Of a DNA stretch of 52,260 nt, positions 45,201 to 52,260 are shown piece by piece. This stretch comes from Bacteroidetes bacterium UBA1947. GTDB taxonomy: Bacteria > Bacteroidota > Bacteroidia > Chitinophagales > Chitinophagaceae. The stretch is from NCBI GenBank assembly GCA_002336915.1, contig DDET01000067.1:15403-67662 (forward strand), read 5' to 3'. The notes under the pieces are model-generated. The model was given only the letters and a program-made list of their open reading frames with translations, did not search any database and was not told the DNA's origin. The position numbers and the translations under genes are program-made. Position 1 is the first letter of the stretch; each line of letters begins with the position of its first letter.

Positions 45201-46426
45201 CAATGCCGCTTACTGCGCAGGGTCAAAATTTGCTTTGGTATACTGCACCAACAGGCGGCACGGCCGATCCCAATGCGCCGGTACCCTCTACGCTTACTAC
45301 CGGTATTAAGGTATGGTACGTAAGCCAGGTCATTGCCGGCTGCGAAAGCGATCGTTCAGTATTGCAGGTCACAGTTTATGACAGGCCACTCGTATCTATA
45401 TTTGCGGATAGCAGTCATGTATGTAAGAACGCTACATTAACCTTTACCTATACAGGTTCTACTTTACCCGGCGCTACTTATAGCTGGATAATGCCACTTG
45501 GTGCCAGTATAATAAGCGGTACAGGAGCAGGGCCCCTGGTGATAAAATTCACCCAGCCGGGCACTAATATTATTACCCTGGCCATAACTACAGGCAACGG
45601 GACCTGCACTGCCAGTGGAAGCTATAGCGTGAATGTCATAGATATACCGGTGGCCGACATAGGAATGCCGTCACGGGCATGTGCAGGCGATACCGTCAAC
45701 ATTTCAATACCAGTCGCCAGCCCGGGCATAGCAGACTATCAATGGGATTTCAGCGGGGGCGCCATATTGAGGACACCCACAAACACTGATGGTACCTACT
45801 GGCTGCGCTGGACCGATGCAGGCTTGCATACAGTGAGGCTTACGGTTATTTCGGCACAGCAATGCCCCTCGTTTACCGCAACTGCCGACATTAATATCCA
45901 TCCTCTTCCCGATGCCCGGATGAGCGATATAGCCAATAATATATGCGCAAGCGATACTGTCACGTTTTCGGCATTGGTTTATCATAAAGAGTATACTTAT
46001 AAATGGACACCGGATCAATTTTTCAATGTAGACGAAGACTCATCGCTGGTAAGAGGTATAATGCAATTTCCGCACGACGTGGTATTGACCGTATATGATG
46101 ACTATGGCTGCGCCGCTAGCAGCACGAAATACATTAATGCCAAACCATGTTGTGAAGTGTTCTTTCCCACGGCATTTTCGCCCAATGGCGATGGCAGGAA
46201 CGATTTCTTCCGTCCGCTGGGCGCCGGGCATCATAACATCCGCATTTTTAAGGTAATGGATAGGTGGGGTCAAAGTGTTTTCAGCACAGCCAACGAGATA
46301 CCGGGCTGGGACGGCAAATACCAGGGCGTTCCGCAGGAGATCGGTATATACTACTACTATATAAAGTTCGAGTGTATTGACGGAAGGATCGTGGAACAAA
46401 CTGGTGATGTTACCTTGGTGAGGTAA
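42248..46426 (+). CDS. Giant SprB-repeat adhesin with type B T9SS sorting domain
   Basis: 1392 residues. Signal peptide ending near YAQFTQ. An N-terminal propeller-like domain (about 30-340), one degenerate repeat (about 345-418), then four closely similar SprB repeats of 76-77 residues starting at about 420, 496, 573 and 649 (each TATTSQTNVSC..G..GTATVN..GGT..YTYSW.P.GG...A.GL.AGSYTC.ITD..GC). Next are three Ig-like CHU_C-associated modules (TADLVYCQLENTTAL, TSQTAFCQLDTPVQL, QNISYCQDDIAMPL), PKD-like modules and the C-terminal gliding-motility-associated domain FFPTAFSPNGDGRNDFF...VMDRWGQSVF...GWDGKYQGV. SprB itself is a mobile surface adhesin of gliding Flavobacterium; this one is a likely T9SS surface protein, role in gliding or adhesion unproven. 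Confidence 0.93.
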   Translation: MASKLRYKIFFIFLGSFLTISFNSVYAQFTQGNLVVMRVGPGTTNAATPLSLVEYTTAGVLSGYSVTLPSSGNPQITNSASATSEGLISLSGERDRIIIPGYDAVVNTAAIASTAVATYNRELFSVNAAGTIVKLGVTTTQFNNNNIRSGTACSTNYYGSGANSGIVSMDGSNSVISNTSPNNRQLNIYNGQLYFSTGSATHGIYQVGTGVPTTTGQVSTNIINTGGASSNYGFAISPDGLTCYIADDAGQGITKYTRPNTASAFTFAYTVANQDARGLTADFTTSPYTIYITSTATSPNTILKIIDNGPSSVFTILATAPPTYVFRGIVFVPLASPCMTLTPTVTNVNCNGNGTGAINLATSGYPATGFYWTGPGAFTATTQNITNLAAGTYTIVATSASGKTGCTAMATVNVTQPAVLTATTSQTNVSCNAGNNGTATVNPSGGTSPYTYSWAPSGGTAATASGLVAGSYTCTITDNKGCSIAKTFTITEPSALTATTSQSNVSCYGGSDGTATVNPSGGTPSYTYLWAPSGGSNATATGLATGSYTCTITDNNNCSINKIVTITQPLNPLTATTSQTNVSCNGGSNGTATVNVSGGTPGYTYTWGPSGGTGATGIGLSAGSYTCSITDSKGCPLQEVFNITEPTQLSATTSQTNIDCNGGSNGTATVNASGGTPNYTYSWAPFGGSAATATGLIAGTYTCTITDSKGCSIAPTVTILQAALMTASIGGTATICDGSNTIITFTATPNTTITYTANAASQTIVVGATGTALLTVNPSVTTTYSLITIQDNTVPCTQLVSGSVTVTVNPVPAAPVTADLVYCQLENTTALTAAGQNLLWYTNPVGGIGDPSAPIPSSVTAGTYTWYVTQSALGCESQRSPLQVLIKPQPAAPTSTSQTAFCQLDTPVQLTAVGDSLLWYANATGGTGNIIAPTPSTNTAGVFTFYVSQTINGCESPRLPVAVTVTTKPQPPATQNISYCQDDIAMPLTAQGQNLLWYTAPTGGTADPNAPVPSTLTTGIKVWYVSQVIAGCESDRSVLQVTVYDRPLVSIFADSSHVCKNATLTFTYTGSTLPGATYSWIMPLGASIISGTGAGPLVIKFTQPGTNIITLAITTGNGTCTASGSYSVNVIDIPVADIGMPSRACAGDTVNISIPVASPGIADYQWDFSGGAILRTPTNTDGTYWLRWTDAGLHTVRLTVISAQQCPSFTATADINIHPLPDARMSDIANNICASDTVTFSALVYHKEYTYKWTPDQFFNVDEDSSLVRGIMQFPHDVVLTVYDDYGCAASSTKYINAKPCCEVFFPTAFSPNGDGRNDFFRPLGAGHHNIRIFKVMDRWGQSVFSTANEIPGWDGKYQGVPQEIGIYYYYIKFECIDGRIVEQTGDVTLVR
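43505..44419 (+). repeat. Four tandem SprB repeat units within the adhesin gene
   Basis: Units begin at 43505, 43733, 43964 and 44192 with periods of 228, 231 and 228 bases. The most conserved stretch encodes ATTSQTNVSCNGG. Units differ mostly at third codon positions, so the repeat is maintained at protein level and is not a recent DNA expansion. Confidence 0.85.
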
Positions 46427-46526
46427 AATAAATGCGGTAATATTGAAAATATCTTCTTAAAATACACGTAATATTCGCTTAACAATCGTATTAATGACAT
46501 GCCATTTCTTTGCTAAAAATTTATTT

Positions 46527-47465
46527 ATGAGATCTACGCTACTTAAATGTTTTTTATTATTTGTTATAGCCTTATCAGCTAAGGCCGCTGCCACTGGCCA
46601 AACATTGATCCATTACTGGCACTTCAACAATATTGATACCACCTGGGCCGATCATACACCAACGGAGACAATTCTGAAGGCCGACTTTTCAATAATCGAT
46701 GTGAATAAAACAGGTGTTCTTTATAAAACACAGCCAGGTGTTTCTGCTGCTTACGCTTCTTATGCTGATTTGCATCACCCCGGTGGTAGTGATACAGCTG
46801 TAATAAACTGGAACAGCCATATGGGCCAGCCAACCGGTTGGACCTTCCGTGCGCGTAATCCGAGCGACAGCATGGAGCTATTGCTTTTTATGCCAACAAC
46901 AGGCTACAAGAACCTGGCCTTAAAGTTCGCTACCGAAACCTCGAGTGCTGCAAGCGGCATGAAATACCAGTTGTATGACTATAGTGTGGATAGCGGCTCC
47001 ACCTGGCATACAACCGCCCTTTCCAAAATCGCTGATACTACTATTACTACCTATGACTCGGTAACCATCCATTTTTCCGATGTGGCGGACCCTTTGGTGA
47101 TGAACAATCCTAAATTTGTTTTCCGTATTCGCTTCTCAGGGCAGGATACCGGCACTTCGGGCAATAACCGCTTCGACAATTTCTCACTCGAAGGAACCCC
47201 CACCACAGCTGTAAAGAACGTGAATGCATCTGCTCATGTTTGTGATCTTTTCCCGAACCCCGCTACCAATGTGCTGAATATTCATACTGATATTGCGGAG
47301 AACAAGACGATAGCCGTTTATTCGATTGCAGGACAGAAGGTACTGGCTGCAGAGCAGGATGGTAACAGTATCGCAATTCCCGTATCAACACTGGCTCCTG
47401 GCATGTATTACATCACCATCCGCAGCACATCATTTAGTTACACAACAAAGTTTTCAAAACGGTAA
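46527..47465 (+). CDS. T9SS cargo protein, paralogue of the lipoprotein at 39409
   Basis: 312 residues from the ATG at 46527 (MRSTLLKCF); a start at 46494 is upstream of the signal peptide. The mature protein starts TLIHYWHFNN and has RARNPS, MPTTGYKNLALKFATET, NPKFVFRIRFSG and NNRFDNFSL, in register with the lipoprotein at 39409-40026. The C-terminal 80 residues (DLFPNPATNVLNIHTD, IAVYSIAGQKVL, STLAPGMYYITI) are a type A T9SS sorting domain. It follows the SprB adhesin by 100 bases. Function unknown. Confidence 0.9.
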   Translation: MRSTLLKCFLLFVIALSAKAAATGQTLIHYWHFNNIDTTWADHTPTETILKADFSIIDVNKTGVLYKTQPGVSAAYASYADLHHPGGSDTAVINWNSHMGQPTGWTFRARNPSDSMELLLFMPTTGYKNLALKFATETSSAASGMKYQLYDYSVDSGSTWHTTALSKIADTTITTYDSVTIHFSDVADPLVMNNPKFVFRIRFSGQDTGTSGNNRFDNFSLEGTPTTAVKNVNASAHVCDLFPNPATNVLNIHTDIAENKTIAVYSIAGQKVLAAEQDGNSIAIPVSTLAPGMYYITIRSTSFSYTTKFSKR

Positions 47466-47521
47466 TTTAAGATATCCCGTGCTGAATGGGATCAGCCGGG
47501 ACATAAGGGTAAATTTGCATA

Positions 47522-47551
47522 AAGGCTTACCGGATTTTTCCGGTAAGCCTT
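47522..47551. terminator. Hairpin terminator between convergent genes
   Basis: AAGGCTTACCGGA (47522-47534), TTTT, TCCGGTAAGCCTT (47539-47551): a perfect 13-base stem between the T9SS cargo gene and the convergent FAD dehydrogenase. Confidence 0.85.
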
Positions 47552-47580
47552 GACTTTTATGAGTGCCTTTGCAAAGACGA

Positions 47581-49140
47581 TTATTTCAATTTCAAGGCAG
47601 CCGCTTCGGCACATCGCTCGCCATCTATTGCAGCAGATACTATTCCGCCTGCATAGCCTGCACCTTCGGCGCAGGGATATAAACCTTTTATTTGTGGGTG
47701 CTTAAAGGTTTCTTTGTCGCGTGGTATCCGCACAGGTGAACTTGTGCGCGATTCTGTTGCAACCAGTATTGCTTCATTTGTATAATAGCCTTTCATCTTT
47801 CTGCCAAAATCTACCACCGCTTTTTGAAGTGCAAGTGTTAAGTCAGCAGGCAGTACATCTTTTATTGCGGCACTGTGCACACCCGGAAGGTACGAGCATG
47901 AGGGCAGGGTAGAAGATATCTTTCCATCCACGAAGTCGGCCATGCGCTGTGCTGGCGCTACCAGCTTGCCGCCTCCTATCTCAAATGCTCTTTGTTCCAC
48001 CATTCGTTGGTATTGCATACCGGCAAGCTCGCCTGTAAAACCATATTTCGCAAAATCCTTTTCATCCACAGCCACCACCGTTCCCGAATTGGCAAAGGGG
48101 TTATTACGCTTCGATGGTGACCATCCATTCACCACCACCTCCCCCGGCGATGTTGCTGCCGGGGCGATAATACCCCCCGGACACATACAAAAGGAAAATA
48201 CACCCCTTTCATACTCTTGGGCCACCAGCGAATAACTGGCAGGCGGTAAATAAGGATCACGTGTACTGCAATGGTATTGCGTTTGGTCTATAAGCAACTG
48301 CGGGTGTTCTATACGTACACCCAGTGCGAATGGTTTACATTCTATAGCGATGTTCTTATCATGCAACAATGTGAAAATATCACGTGCTGAGTGGCCCGTA
48401 GCCAATATAAGCTCTGTGCACGTTATAGTATCACCATCTGCGGTCTTTACTCCTTTTACGCTATTGTCTTGTATTACTATGTCGACAAGTCTTTTGTTAA
48501 ACAGCACTTCTCCGCCACATGACGTTATCTGCTCGCGCATTGCAGTTATGATCTGCGGAAGTTTGTTCGTGCCTATATGTGGGTGTGCATCGTACAAAAT
48601 GCTTTCATCAGCCCCGAAGTGCGTGAATAGCTGCAGTATCCGCTGCACATTCCCTCGTTTTGTTGAACGTGTGTACAGCTTGCCGTCACTGTAAGTACCT
48701 GCACCACCTTCACCAAAGCAATAATTAGACTCCGGGTTCACTTCCCCTTCTTTATTCATTGCCGCAAGGTCGCGCCGACGGCTGCGTACATCTTTGCCAC
48801 GTTCCAATATGATGGGTTTAATACCCAGGCTTATCAGTCGCAGTGCAGCAAACAAACCCGCAGGCCCGGCACCAACGATCACCACATGGGGCGCATTGCT
48901 TACGTCTTGCAACTGCGGCTCAAATACAGGCACATCCTGCACCGGCTCATCGATAAAAACTTCTGATTGGATAATGATACGTGTCTGGTGCCGCGAACGG
49001 GCATCGATAGACCGTTTTTTGATATGGTAGCCACTGATGCGTTTGGGACTTAAGCCTAGCTCGTCAGCAAGATATTGCTTCAGGCCTTGTTCGTCCGCCG
49101 CTGCGGCAGGACTGATCGAGATGCTTATTGTTTTTATCAT
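47581..49140 (-). CDS. NAD(P)/FAD-dependent oxidoreductase
   Basis: 519 residues. A short N-terminal domain (1-80) precedes the Rossmann motif VVIVGAGPAGLFAALRL (86-102) and ILERGKDVRSRR. Then GEGGAGTYSDGKLYTRSTKRG, the LATGHSARDIF FAD-binding segment, PFALGVRIEHPQ and the C-terminal YPCAEGAGYAGGIVSAAIDG. This is the widespread FAD-utilising dehydrogenase family whose substrate has not been established. It may share a transcript with dsbD (52-base gap). Confidence 0.93.
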   Translation of the reverse strand: MIKTISISISPAAAADEQGLKQYLADELGLSPKRISGYHIKKRSIDARSRHQTRIIIQSEVFIDEPVQDVPVFEPQLQDVSNAPHVVIVGAGPAGLFAALRLISLGIKPIILERGKDVRSRRRDLAAMNKEGEVNPESNYCFGEGGAGTYSDGKLYTRSTKRGNVQRILQLFTHFGADESILYDAHPHIGTNKLPQIITAMREQITSCGGEVLFNKRLVDIVIQDNSVKGVKTADGDTITCTELILATGHSARDIFTLLHDKNIAIECKPFALGVRIEHPQLLIDQTQYHCSTRDPYLPPASYSLVAQEYERGVFSFCMCPGGIIAPAATSPGEVVVNGWSPSKRNNPFANSGTVVAVDEKDFAKYGFTGELAGMQYQRMVEQRAFEIGGGKLVAPAQRMADFVDGKISSTLPSCSYLPGVHSAAIKDVLPADLTLALQKAVVDFGRKMKGYYTNEAILVATESRTSSPVRIPRDKETFKHPQIKGLYPCAEGAGYAGGIVSAAIDGERCAEAAALKLK

Positions 49141-49192
49141 ACCTGAACCACGATTAGCATGGTTAAAGGGGATTGTTGTGAAATTATTTCAC

Positions 49193-51307
49193 TTATGGAT
49201 GCGTCTTCTTATAATTCTCTTTCACCTTGTCCAGATGCTTAATGAACTTCTGTACATCAGGATCATAAGAGTAGCCACCATCAACTAATTTATTCCCATC
49301 CTCATCCACGTAAAAATAGAAAGGCTGTGAATTGGAATTGAACTTAGTAGCCTGCAGGTCTTCATTCTTATCACCCAGTGTTACCACGTCCGATTGCAAA
49401 GCCTGTGAAAAATGTTGTTCTGACTTTGGCAATTCCATTTTGTCATAATCGCAATACAGCGATGCAATGATAAAATCTTCCTTCAGCCTTTTCATCACCT
49501 CCGGGTTCGACCATACCTGCGATTCCATCTTGCGGCAATTCACGCAATTGATACCTGTAAAATCGAGCATCAGTGGTTTCTTTAGCTTTTTAGACGCTGC
49601 CAGCGCTTCATCATAATCAAAAAAGGTAACCAGCCCGAATTTACGCACTATCTCCGGCTCGTAGATCTTCATCTCGTTCACGTAGCGAACGGGCTTTATG
49701 TCGTCTTCATATTGGGCAGCATGACTAGTGCCTCCGCCATTATTGGCGCCCAGTATAAAATCCTGTGTACCCATGGGTGGCACAAACTGGCTCATAGCAT
49801 TAAGTGGTGCTCCCCACATACCGGGCAGTAAATACACTGCAAAAGAGAAGGAGCTAATGGCAAGGAACAATTTAAACAGGCCAACATATTCCTGCCCGTA
49901 AATATTTTTAGGCGATGCATCGTCGTGCGACAGTTTCAGCTTCCCCAGCAGGTATACACCTAGCAACACCGAAAGCACTATCCATAGCGCGATAAAGACC
50001 TCTCTGTCCAGTAGTCGCCAGCCCATGGCAAGGTCCGCATTCGAGAAGAATTTCAACGCCAGCATCAACTCTATAAAGCCAAGTGTAACTTTTATTTGGT
50101 TCAACCAGCCGCCTGAGCTTGCTATTTTATTAAGCATGCCCGGGAAAATGGCAAACAAAGCAAATGGTAATGCCAAACCCACCGAGAAACCGAACATGCC
50201 TATCGCGGGGCCTGTAATACCGCCACGCCCTGCAATAACAAGCAATGGCCCAATTATAGGCCCAGTGCAGGAGAACGATACGATGACCAGCGTTAGCGCC
50301 ATGAAGAATATCCCACCGAAACTGCTAAGCCCAGCCTTCGAGTCCGTCTTGCTCGTCCACGAAGAGGGCAGCGTTATCTCGAATGCGCCCAGGAATGAAA
50401 TACCGAAGATGACAAAAATGACAAAGAACACCAGGTTAGCTATCCAGTTGGTCGACAAATTATTCAGTGCATTCGACCCAAATATTGCTGATATCAGTAC
50501 CCCTAGTACGGTAAATATGATAATGATGGAAAGCGAATAATAAATAGCGTTGCGTATGCCCTCTGCACGTGTTTTGCTGCGCTTGGTAAAGAAGCTCACA
50601 GTAATAGGTATCATCGAATACACGCAAGGTGTAAGTACAGCCAGCAGTCCGCCCAAAAGTGCACCAAAGAATAGTGTAACCAATGAACCTTTTTTAGGTT
50701 CTTCCTTACTCGCTACAACTGTAGTTTTCTTTACAGCTGTATCTGTATTCCCCCCCGATGATATAGAGCCGTTTAATTTTGAAGAATCGTAACCAACTGC
50801 AGCTACCGCATTTTGTTTTGAAGTATCCTGTACAGACGCTGTGCCATTTGTAATATCAAAAGAGAATGGTTTTGTTTTGGCAGGTAGGCACTTTTCATTA
50901 TCACACACCTGGTATTTATATTTCCCGGTAACTTTTGTATTTCCTGTTACGGTTACTAGTTGTACATAGTCTACCTTATGCTCATACTCATGCATGACAC
51001 CTTCCACAACCTCTTCCGTTTTGTTGATCAGTGTCCCATGCTCTTTTATTTTTCCTTCCAGCTTAATATCCGGGTTCTTATCGAAAGTAAAAACAGGAGG
51101 CGCTTGAGTGCCGTCACCACCCGGATTCAAAGAAAAGATATGCCAGCCGTCACCTATCTTCAGGTGAAAGATCAATTCGTATTTATTGTCACCTTTTTTC
51201 TTCGTCTCAAACGTCCATGTAGCCGGGTCTTTGGTGACCTGCCCAAAAGAATTACCCGCTATAAAGCAGCAAAGAATAAAAATCAGTAATCGTTTTGCAA
51301 TACGCAT
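49193..51307 (-). CDS. Thiol:disulfide interchange protein DsbD family
   Basis: 704 residues. Signal peptide; N-terminal periplasmic domain with the redox pair Cys135/Cys140 (VCDNEKCLP); a central membrane domain of about eight helices with Cys228 (LTPCVYSMIP) and Cys347 (FSCTGPIIGP); and a C-terminal thioredoxin-like domain with Cys588-Val-Asn-Cys591 (INCVNCRKME). All six cysteines needed to pass electrons from cytoplasmic thioredoxin to periplasmic partners are present. An upstream gene encodes a second, free N-terminal domain. Confidence 0.94.
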   Translation of the reverse strand: MRIAKRLLIFILCCFIAGNSFGQVTKDPATWTFETKKKGDNKYELIFHLKIGDGWHIFSLNPGGDGTQAPPVFTFDKNPDIKLEGKIKEHGTLINKTEEVVEGVMHEYEHKVDYVQLVTVTGNTKVTGKYKYQVCDNEKCLPAKTKPFSFDITNGTASVQDTSKQNAVAAVGYDSSKLNGSISSGGNTDTAVKKTTVVASKEEPKKGSLVTLFFGALLGGLLAVLTPCVYSMIPITVSFFTKRSKTRAEGIRNAIYYSLSIIIIFTVLGVLISAIFGSNALNNLSTNWIANLVFFVIFVIFGISFLGAFEITLPSSWTSKTDSKAGLSSFGGIFFMALTLVIVSFSCTGPIIGPLLVIAGRGGITGPAIGMFGFSVGLALPFALFAIFPGMLNKIASSGGWLNQIKVTLGFIELMLALKFFSNADLAMGWRLLDREVFIALWIVLSVLLGVYLLGKLKLSHDDASPKNIYGQEYVGLFKLFLAISSFSFAVYLLPGMWGAPLNAMSQFVPPMGTQDFILGANNGGGTSHAAQYEDDIKPVRYVNEMKIYEPEIVRKFGLVTFFDYDEALAASKKLKKPLMLDFTGINCVNCRKMESQVWSNPEVMKRLKEDFIIASLYCDYDKMELPKSEQHFSQALQSDVVTLGDKNEDLQATKFNSNSQPFYFYVDEDGNKLVDGGYSYDPDVQKFIKHLDKVKENYKKTHP

Positions 51308-51331
51308 GCTGTGTGTGGTCTTGGGCTACGT

Positions 51332-51793
51332 TTAGTTTATGTCAAACTCGAACTTCTTTGTTTTGGGGGGCAGGCACAAATTGTCGTTACAAAGCTGGTA
51401 CTCATGGCTCCCGGTTATTTTCACTTTACCCGTGGCCACTATCGTCTGCACATAATCCACACTGCCCGAAAAGAAGTTTACTGCGCCTTCTACCATTTCC
51501 ATTTTCTCGCTGATGAGCTTACCCACTTCCTTCATTTCGCCCATCATCTGTATGCCTTTGTTCTTGTCGAAGGTAAAAGAAGTAGGTATCTGGAAGCCGT
51601 CTCCTCCCGGCTTCATCGCCCATATATGCCACTTATCTTCCAGCTTCAGGTGAAAGATAAGCTCATACTGGTTGCCTGTCGTCTTTTTCACCTCATAGGT
51701 CCAGGTCGATGGGTCCTGTATCTGCGCAGTGGCTTTATTGATGATCCCGGTACTAAAAAGCAGCACAAGGGCAAATGAGACTATTTTTTGCAT
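51332..51793 (-). CDS. Stand-alone DsbD N-terminal-type domain protein
   Basis: 153 residues: signal peptide (LVLLFSTGIINKATAQ) and one domain closely related to residues 25-150 of the DsbD encoded 24 bases downstream. WTYEVKKTTGNQYELIFHLKL and PGGDGFQIPTSFTFDKN align directly, and the pair Cys135/Cys140 (LCNDNLCLP) falls at the same residue numbers as in DsbD. It probably exchanges electrons with DsbD in the periplasm (inference). Confidence 0.88.
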   Translation of the reverse strand: MQKIVSFALVLLFSTGIINKATAQIQDPSTWTYEVKKTTGNQYELIFHLKLEDKWHIWAMKPGGDGFQIPTSFTFDKNKGIQMMGEMKEVGKLISEKMEMVEGAVNFFSGSVDYVQTIVATGKVKITGSHEYQLCNDNLCLPPKTKKFEFDIN

Positions 51794-51811
51794 AAGCTAA
51801 GTTAACGAAAA

Positions 51812-52260
51812 TCAATTCATGTACGTGAACGCCTGAAGGATCGCCCTGCCGTCAATATTATGCAGTGGTTCCGAGCAGGCACGTTCAGGGTGTGGCATCA
51901 TGCCAAACACGTTGCGGCCCTTGTTGCATATGCCTGCTATATTGTTTATCGCGCCATTTGGGTTCGAGTTAATGTGTATCTCACCTTGCTCATTGCAATA
52001 CCGGAAAACTACCTGGTTATTCGCATTTATTTGTTCCATAGTTGCAGCATCGGCAAAATAGCGGCCCTCGCCATGAGCTACCGGTATCTTCAGCACCTTC
52101 TCACCCACATTGCGGCCTATCAGGTTTTTATTGTCTTCGCTTTTTATAAATACGTTCTTGCATACGAACTTTTGGTGGTCGTTTTGCAACAACACACCCG
52201 GCAGCAGCCCTGATTCGCACAATATTTGGAAGCCGTTGCATACGCCCAGCACCTTGCCGC
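51812..52260 (-). CDS. purQ: Phosphoribosylformylglycinamidine synthase subunit PurQ (partial)
   Basis: The 5' end lies beyond the window; about 149 residues are visible. KVLGVCNGFQIL contains the nucleophilic Cys of the class I glutaminase, and MMPHPERA contains the catalytic His and Glu, so the visible two thirds of the subunit are intact. PurQ supplies ammonia to PurL in purine synthesis. It precedes the dsbD-type gene by 18 bases on the same strand. Confidence 0.94.
   Translation of the reverse strand, partial: GKVLGVCNGFQILCESGLLPGVLLQNDHQKFVCKNVFIKSEDNKNLIGRNVGEKVLKIPVAHGEGRYFADAATMEQINANNQVVFRYCNEQGEIHINSNPNGAINNIAGICNKGRNVFGMMPHPERACSEPLHNIDGRAILQAFTYMN

Overview
The window looks like a chromosomal segment from a Bacteroidota bacterium, most likely Chitinophagaceae or a close relative. 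Evidence: C-terminal sorting domains of the type IX secretion system (both the short type A form and the longer gliding-motility-associated type B form), SprB-like repeats, a TonB-dependent receptor with a carboxypeptidase-regulatory N-terminal domain, DUF5689 and SdiA-regulated domain proteins, no clear Shine-Dalgarno sites, and several promoters that fit the Bacteroidota consensus TTTG-N19/20-TAnnTTTG. The family-level placement is inference.

Layout. 1-8.7 kb: the 3' part of a tRNA-Leu, then small regulator/enzyme modules: SDR oxidoreductase with an AraC regulator; a divergent HxlR regulator and azoreductase around a perfect palindrome; a membrane protein/XRE regulator pair behind a strong dyad and promoter; nadC; a DUF975 membrane protein with a truncated second copy 2.3 kb upstream; a tetR-GNAT pair with the same operator-like sequence in front of each gene; and a seven-blade propeller lipoprotein. 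8.7-16.3 kb: a non-coding stretch with a repeated element, a steroid 5-alpha-reductase-family membrane enzyme, a haem c lipoprotein, a PadR-PspC-NTF2 operon, an exported amidohydrolase, a small secreted protein and a decayed TMEM175 channel gene. 16.3-21.8 kb: a large-subunit catalase with its terminator, DUF72, a second copy of the repeated element, an AHSA1 protein, a hypothetical protein with a KTSC protein, and a DUF2383 four-helix protein; several of these families are common in stress-related contexts.

22-30.7 kb is one gene, a 2892-residue cyclic beta-1,2-glucan synthase-like protein (glycosyltransferase, glycoamylase-like and GH94 phosphorylase modules).

30.7-47.5 kb is a cell-surface and secretion region: a secreted endonuclease/exonuclease/phosphatase, a TonB receptor, a DUF5689 lipoprotein and a T9SS cargo; then a convergent four-gene operon (SdiA-regulated propeller, phosphate-selective-type porin, lipoprotein, PHP-domain metallohydrolase carrying a T9SS signal); then a 1392-residue SprB-repeat adhesin and another T9SS cargo. 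The first two blocks together look like an extracellular phosphoester or nucleic-acid scavenging locus (inference).

47.5-52.3 kb, all on the minus strand: an FAD dehydrogenase, DsbD, a stand-alone DsbD N-terminal domain, and purQ running off the window edge.

The less expected signals are regulatory: a shared TACGAT-N4-ATCGTA-type dyad at the promoters of the propeller lipoprotein and the haem c lipoprotein, the duplicated tetR operator, and the intergenic element present twice 10.5 kb apart. I saw no CRISPR array, no intact insertion sequence, and no convincing wholly new defence or metabolic system.
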